DNA from: Limnephilus marmoratus
Lineage: Eukaryota > Arthropoda > Insecta > Trichoptera > Limnephilidae
NCBI GenBank assembly: GCA_917880885.1
Contig: OU862922.1
Span: forward strand, 20,088,627 to 20,152,626
Length of the DNA stretch: 64,000 bases
Direction of reading: 5' to 3'
The position numbers and the translations under genes were made by a program. Positions 59,628-64,000 of the stretch are shown here, one piece after another; position 1 is the stretch's first letter, and the number at the start of each line of letters is the position of its first letter. The notes beneath the pieces were generated by a model. The model worked only from the letters and a program-made list of their open reading frames with translations, was not told where the DNA came from and did no database searches.

Positions 59628-60310
59628 CCCGCTAAACGTTGTTCTGCCATATAAATTATTTCTAGTGAATATTTTGGTTGTTAACAAAAAAAAATAATTA
59701 ATGTATTGTAAGTGTGTGGGGATGGGATCTATGACAGAAAGAGGAATAGAGCGCTGTAGACGATGACCGCCGATAAAAACAAAAAAAAAACAAATAAGGC
59801 GCCATCCATAAATTACGTTACACCTTAAGGGGGGGGGGGGTCAAAATTGTAAAATATGTGACGCTAACGGAGGTCTCACAATTGCGACAATGTGTGTCAG
59901 GGGGGGGGGGGGTTAAAAATCGTGAAATTCGTGTGACGTAATTTATTGATGGCCCCTAAAGTAGGAAATGAAATAAAGAAAGTCATGAAGAATTTTGAAG
60001 AGCAATCGAGTGTATCATATTTTTTGTGAGTCCGTCTTTAGCCAACACAAATAAGCTTGATGGTTTGCCCATGTGAGAACATGATGCCGAATGAAATATC
60101 AAAATGACGCGACGCTTCTCGTGAATGTCTTGCGCATGTGTTGATTGAATGTTCGAAGAGGCTAGGGACACCCTAATCACCTAGCGGTACAAAATATACT
60201 TTTAAACCTATTCTCGTACCTACCAAATATACATAAAATATTTCATAAAAATTGGTCAAGCCGTTTCGGAGGAGTGCGATCACAAATACCGTGACACGAG
60301 ATTTTTATAT
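59628..60310 (+). repeat. LINE 3' end region (GCTGACCCGG family), copy 2 with insert
   Basis: As 56895-57560, but with a G-run repeat at 59795-59960 (CATAAATTACGT..ACGTAATTTATTGATGG, inverted ends) inserted. Ends AAATTGGTCAAGCCGTTTCG and CACGAGATTTTTATATATAA, the usual RTE-like tail. Confidence 0.65.
59795..59960. repeat. MITE-like repeat with G runs
   Basis: Inverted ends around GGCGCCATCCATAAATTACG / ACGTAATTTATTGATGGCCCC, with two runs of 10 to 12 G inside. Sequences of this style are common in insect genomes. Confidence 0.6.
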
Positions 60311-60905
60311 ATAAAATATATTAACTTTAGAAGAATAAAAAAAAAACAAGATCAAAAAGATGAGAATTGATGTGGTATAAATAGTTTTTCCGTGGCAAAT
60401 ATTTTTTTTTTCTATAATTTCATGAGAGCCATGATTGATGGGCTCGAAGTTGTGATATTTCATAGTTTCAGCTTCAAGGTTGTGCTCTTTAAATGTTTGC
60501 AAGCCAGAAGATGGTGGTATATATGTGCAACGGATTACAAGTTTTTTTTTAATGGAAACCATCACAAATACTTGTTCAAGATGTTTGTGAAGGTATTTCA
60601 GCTACTCGAATTCAGTTTGGTTGATAATGACAATATCACGCCACCCTCTGCATTCCCGTGAATAGAATGATAAAAAAACAATTTATCTTACAAGGTTTTA
60701 ACGTCACTTTGAACCTTTTGCATTTGCCATTTTGTTTGTATCTGATAGTTGATGCGCAGTTTTCGACACTTTGGTTGGATAGGGCTCTAACTTCGGCTTA
60801 CGATGTTTTGAGGCACCAAAGTTTGCAAAGGCGAAGTCTCATAATCTGTTAACAATTTCTGATTTTGAGGTTCAATCTTCAAGTATTTTGTTTAACATAA
60901 ATGAA
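60311..60905. other. Unclassified DNA
   Basis: An 89-codon frame at 60392-60661 was inspected and shows no family motif. Nothing else. Confidence 0.3.
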
Positions 60906-60907
60906 TA

Positions 60908-61100
60908 CCGGAAACTTAAAAGGGTGTAAGTACCATTTACAAAAAGGAGGTAGACGGGAATTCAAAGTACGCTCAAACATTCAAAGAAAACCCTATTTTA
61001 TTTTTATGGCGAATCAATTTTCTTTGAATGTTTTAGCGTACTTTAAATTCCCGTCAACTTCCTTTTTGTAAATGACACTTTCACCCTTTTAAGTTTCCGG
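60908..61100. mobile_element. Palindromic MITE, 193 bases, flanked by TA
   Basis: Arms CCGGAAACTTAAAAGGGTG.. and ..CACCCTTTTAAGTTTCCGG extend about 78 bases inward (AAAAAGGAGGTAGACGGGAA; CAAAGTACGCTCAAACATTC). TA lies on each side (60906-60907, 61101-61102), as expected for Tc1/mariner-type insertion. Confidence 0.75.
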
Positions 61101-61102
61101 TA

Positions 61103-61380
61103 TATAAATATGTTAAGCGCTATGAATAAAAATCTTGTCTTAAACGTTAGTTTATCAATTAAAAATAATAATTAATATTTGACAAGTTAAAAGCATTTCA
61201 CCAAAAAAATGTAGACCTAATTTGTCTCGACGCGCGACGCCACCTAGCGAGAGATTTAGCACTAACAATGCCTCTCTCACAAAAATAAAGTTGGTTGTTT
61301 TCAGGTGGAAAAATGTAATAAGCAGTCATTGTTTAATGAAACAATGGTATATATTAAATTATTTGGCGGGTATTAGATAA
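61103..61380. other. Unclassified DNA
   Basis: Nothing supported. Confidence 0.35.
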
Positions 61381-61452
61381 GCCGACATAGCTCAGTGGTA
61401 GAGCCCCTGACCGGCAATCAGAAGGACACGAGTTTAAGTCCCGTTGGCGGCA
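61381..61452 (+). tRNA. tRNA-like sequence, Ala(GGC)-like, probable pseudogene or SINE head
   Basis: Folds as a cloverleaf: acceptor GCCGACA/TGGCGGC with one mismatch, D stem GCTC/GAGC, anticodon stem CCTGA/TCAGA with one mismatch, loop CCGGCAA (anticodon GGC), T stem ACGAG/CCCGT with one mismatch, T loop TTTAAGT. Position 33 is C instead of the invariant U and each long stem has a mismatch. A working tRNA is therefore doubtful. Confidence 0.4.
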
Positions 61453-62555
61453 TGCATCTTTTCTCGGAAGATTTTTTCAATGTAGATGAGTGTTTCAGGC
61501 TGATAATTATTGCTTATAATAATTGGTACTTATTTATATGTTAATATTTACCTTTAAAATTAAAGGAAAGTATTTAAATAGGACGTGGCCCTAATAGTTT
61601 TGTTGATAATGACAATATCTCGCAACCCTATCCTGGTTTATCGCAAAGGAAATGTAGTAACCTTCTGCAATTAATTATTTTGCACTAGCTGGTTACATAA
61701 TATATATTGGTACAATTACATCATATTTAAATATTTTCCTTAAATAATCATAATAATAAAATAATAAAAATACATTACAAAGAAATCAACCTAAAACTCG
61801 GAAAATGGTAAATGGAATACGAGAAGTCATCTTTGTAAACTTTGACATCTCGTACCTCAGAACGACTAAAGTGACGACATTGCTAGTCTGTGTAGTCTTG
61901 TCACGGCGACCGTCGGCACGCTTCCATGCCAAATCTCATTGTGTGCGTTCCTATTATCTATGAGTAAATCCCTGCCTAATGATTCTGTTTCTTGATATAA
62001 CAAGAAACTATTTTCGTTCATTCAATCGGTATGAAAATTTATGGGGTATAAAACATGAGTTGTAGCGGGCCAGTTTACTGAAAACATGTCTGCAGACCGC
62101 GGTGGTTCTTTTGACGTGAATCGTGGTTTGCTCATGAAGGAGTCTGTAAAAATCGAAAAAGAAAAACATAATAGAAAGAACAGAACGAGTAAATGCTCTC
62201 GTTTCTGCCAGCGGATAAAATGGAATACACTGCTCCAATCTAGAATTCGTATCCACTCACGGTAAAACAGTTTCCTTAATGTGTTTTCATCAAAAAAGGA
62301 AATACAAAGAAACTTGTAAGAGACATTATGCGATCGTTTTTGGAGAGTGAGGGGGAGTTTTACTCAGAAAAGTTTTATGTAAAAGTGAAAAAAAAGAAAC
62401 TCATAAAGAATCTTACTAATATTATAAACGCGAAAGTTTGTGAAGAAGTATGTGTGTTTGTTATTCTTTCACCCAAAAACTATTGAATGAATTTCAATGA
62501 AACTTTACAATAATATAGCTCATATATCAGAATAACATATATGCTATAATTTATA
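61453..62555. other. Unclassified DNA
   Basis: Ends in an RTE-like tail (TATTATAAACGCGAAAGTTTG, TTTCACCCAAAAACTATTGA) at 62420-62500. Otherwise nothing is seen. Confidence 0.35.
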
Positions 62556-62668
62556 AAGCTAACTAGGAAGAGGAGGCGGAAAGGGACCGGGACGAATGGG
62601 AAAGGACACGCAAGGAGTAACAATTTCTTTATATCATGGCACAGCAACGCATGCCGGGTGCCAGCAAG
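62556..62668 (-). repeat. LINE-end repeat (1.6/41.7 kb family), short copy
   Basis: ACGAATGGGAAAGGACACGC and GCAACGCATGCCGGGTGCCA match 1820-1890. Confidence 0.65.
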
Positions 62669-63065
62669 TTTTTTTTTTTTTTTTTAGCATATAAAATATA
62701 ATGTACATTTAGAGGATGTAATAATAATAATTTGCGTACATGTTCATGTTCAAATATCTTAATTAATACCACTCTTCCATGGAAGCATTAGCTTGTGTCT
62801 GGAAGAGTAGTGTACATTTTTTAAATGCTATATTATATCATAGGTTCTTAAATTACAATGTGAATGTAAAAAAAAACAATAAGTTGTAAGTTCGGTGTTA
62901 TGTAATTATAAGTATTTATCAACTATCAAACAATTTTATTATTTGGATAATGTATCTAGAATTACTGTAATTAGTTGTTAAAAACAAAACAAACTTTAAC
63001 TTATTTGCAAGAATGGAGTATCACTAGGAAACTGAGTTATAAGTTATTCTTGAGATTAGATTAGT
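62669..63065 (-). mobile_element. LINE 3' UTR, minus (17.6-kb family)
   Basis: Poly-T, then the reverse of 17811-18068: ACCACTCTTCCATGGAAGCA and GTGTCTGGAAGAGTAGTGTA. The adjoining minus-strand frame ends VSD-stop at 63061, as in the plus copy. Confidence 0.78.
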
Positions 63066-64000
63066 CGGATACATTATAAACTCTACAAATAACAACAATA
63101 TTAAAAAAATGTACACAAATAGGCGCTGAATGGCCATTTGATGAAATTGTCACTGGTGAATTTCTGGGAAATAACTGGGCCTTAATAACGTCCAATTTAT
63201 AAAGAGAGTACGAGAGATGGGAAGGCCGATGGAGATATTGAAATAATGGTAAATACTGGTGACTCCATAATGGATGACTGAATGCCGCTGGTGATAGAAA
63301 AAAAAACTGCTTAATAAATTTCAAAACATAAGTATTTAAAAATTTATACTACTAACCTTTATTTACAGCAATAATAATAATATTATGTACCTACAACTCA
63401 AAGTGAACTCATTACAGTAAATCGAATGACCAGTAATGGAAAGGATTCACAGAAATAACGTATTAACTTGCAAAGGGGTATTCAAAATTATTTAACGTTA
63501 GTTATGACATATTTTTAAGGTTCTTAAATTATACGAGAATTTGTTTATATCATTAAAATTCATTCAAATATATTAAAAGAATCACATAAACTAAATGATG
63601 ATCATCGAAAATACCAATTTCGACTGTAGATACAGACAGCTCTAAGGGTAATTCTGATTCCACGAACCCAGATTTGCTTTGAATTTAAGTGCCATTTTCA
63701 AAATAAGAGCTGAAGAGTGAAGAGTTCAGACAAGCGGTAAAGTACTATAAATAATGATGTAATATTATGTTAAAAAATTATTTATATTGTCATTCAAGAA
63801 TTCAGAAATATTCTTATTTTCATTTATGCACATAGATTTCTTTTACCCACCTCATTAGAAAGTCTGTTCCGAGGCGGGTAAAGAACAATTTTTATTTAGT
63901 TATAAAGATTTTATCAAAGTAGACATGGGTATAAAAAGATAAAAATATAAAAAAATTATATAAAAAGTCAAAATAAACGGTAAAAATGAAAAAAATTCTA
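63066..64000. other. Unclassified end of window
   Basis: The 87-codon minus-strand frame next to the LINE tail (63324-63061) is not recognisably LINE except for its end. The rest is AT-rich without features. Confidence 0.35.

Noticed and set aside
60392..60661. A possible FLYWCH-type zinc finger
   Set aside because: A WW-I-C and H-rich context was suggestive, but the required Cys/His spacing is not present on either strand.
1..64000. CRISPR arrays, operons, ribosome binding sites, rRNA or endogenous viral genes
   Set aside because: The tandem repeats lack unique spacers and sit in a eukaryotic context. No rRNA-like or viral replicase or capsid motif was seen; the polymerase motifs found are LINE-type.

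Overview
The window looks like one locus of a large, AT-rich, repeat-filled insect genome. The evidence is a spliced animal-type gene with GT-AG introns of 2 to 5 kb, Jockey-, CR1/L2- and RTE-like LINE tails, Penelope-like elements, tRNA-headed SINEs, hAT and other foldback elements, and no bacterial gene organisation. The order cannot be fixed from sequence alone. The style of the RTE LINE and of the AATAAATAAATA LINE tails is a weak hint towards Lepidoptera.

Host genes. One complete gene is recognisable: a five-exon short-chain dehydrogenase of the retinol dehydrogenase 11-14 type on the plus strand. Its exons are 5128-5245, 9303-9662, 13972-14093, 19389-19603 and 21741-21855. They join in frame to 309 codons with all SDR motifs. 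About 3 kb upstream, on the same strand, 2077-2188 is a homologous last exon with its own acceptor site and stop. The locus is therefore a tandem array of related dehydrogenases, and the window begins inside the last intron of the upstream copy. No other host gene is supported.

Layout. 0-2.1 kb: a (TTCTATC)n array of about 1.25 kb in the upstream gene's last intron. 2.2-6.7 kb: SINE and LINE-tail insertions, including two head-to-head inverted pairs. 5.1-21.9 kb: the dehydrogenase, its introns filled with LINE ends, SINEs and foldbacks. 22-25 kb: a minus-strand LINE split by later insertions. 25.7-29.0 kb: an element with 266-bp inverted repeats and a broken ORF holding a PIN/FEN1-like nuclease and a Cys-rich motif. 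29-41 kb: foldback tRNA-like sequence, Penelope-like elements (one with a GIY-YIG domain), LINE ends and little-repeated DNA. 41-47 kb: CR1/L2, Jockey-like and RTE LINE remnants and a 566-bp foldback element. 47-54 kb: a Penelope fragment cut by a hAT relic, an RTE relic, and a LINE cut by a solo LTR. 54-64 kb: mostly unclassified AT-rich DNA with SINEs, a hAT-type MITE with target duplication, a palindromic MITE and a tRNA-like sequence.

Apart from the dehydrogenase genes the window is a record of nested transposition. Several insertions can be ordered from interrupted reading frames and target-site duplications.
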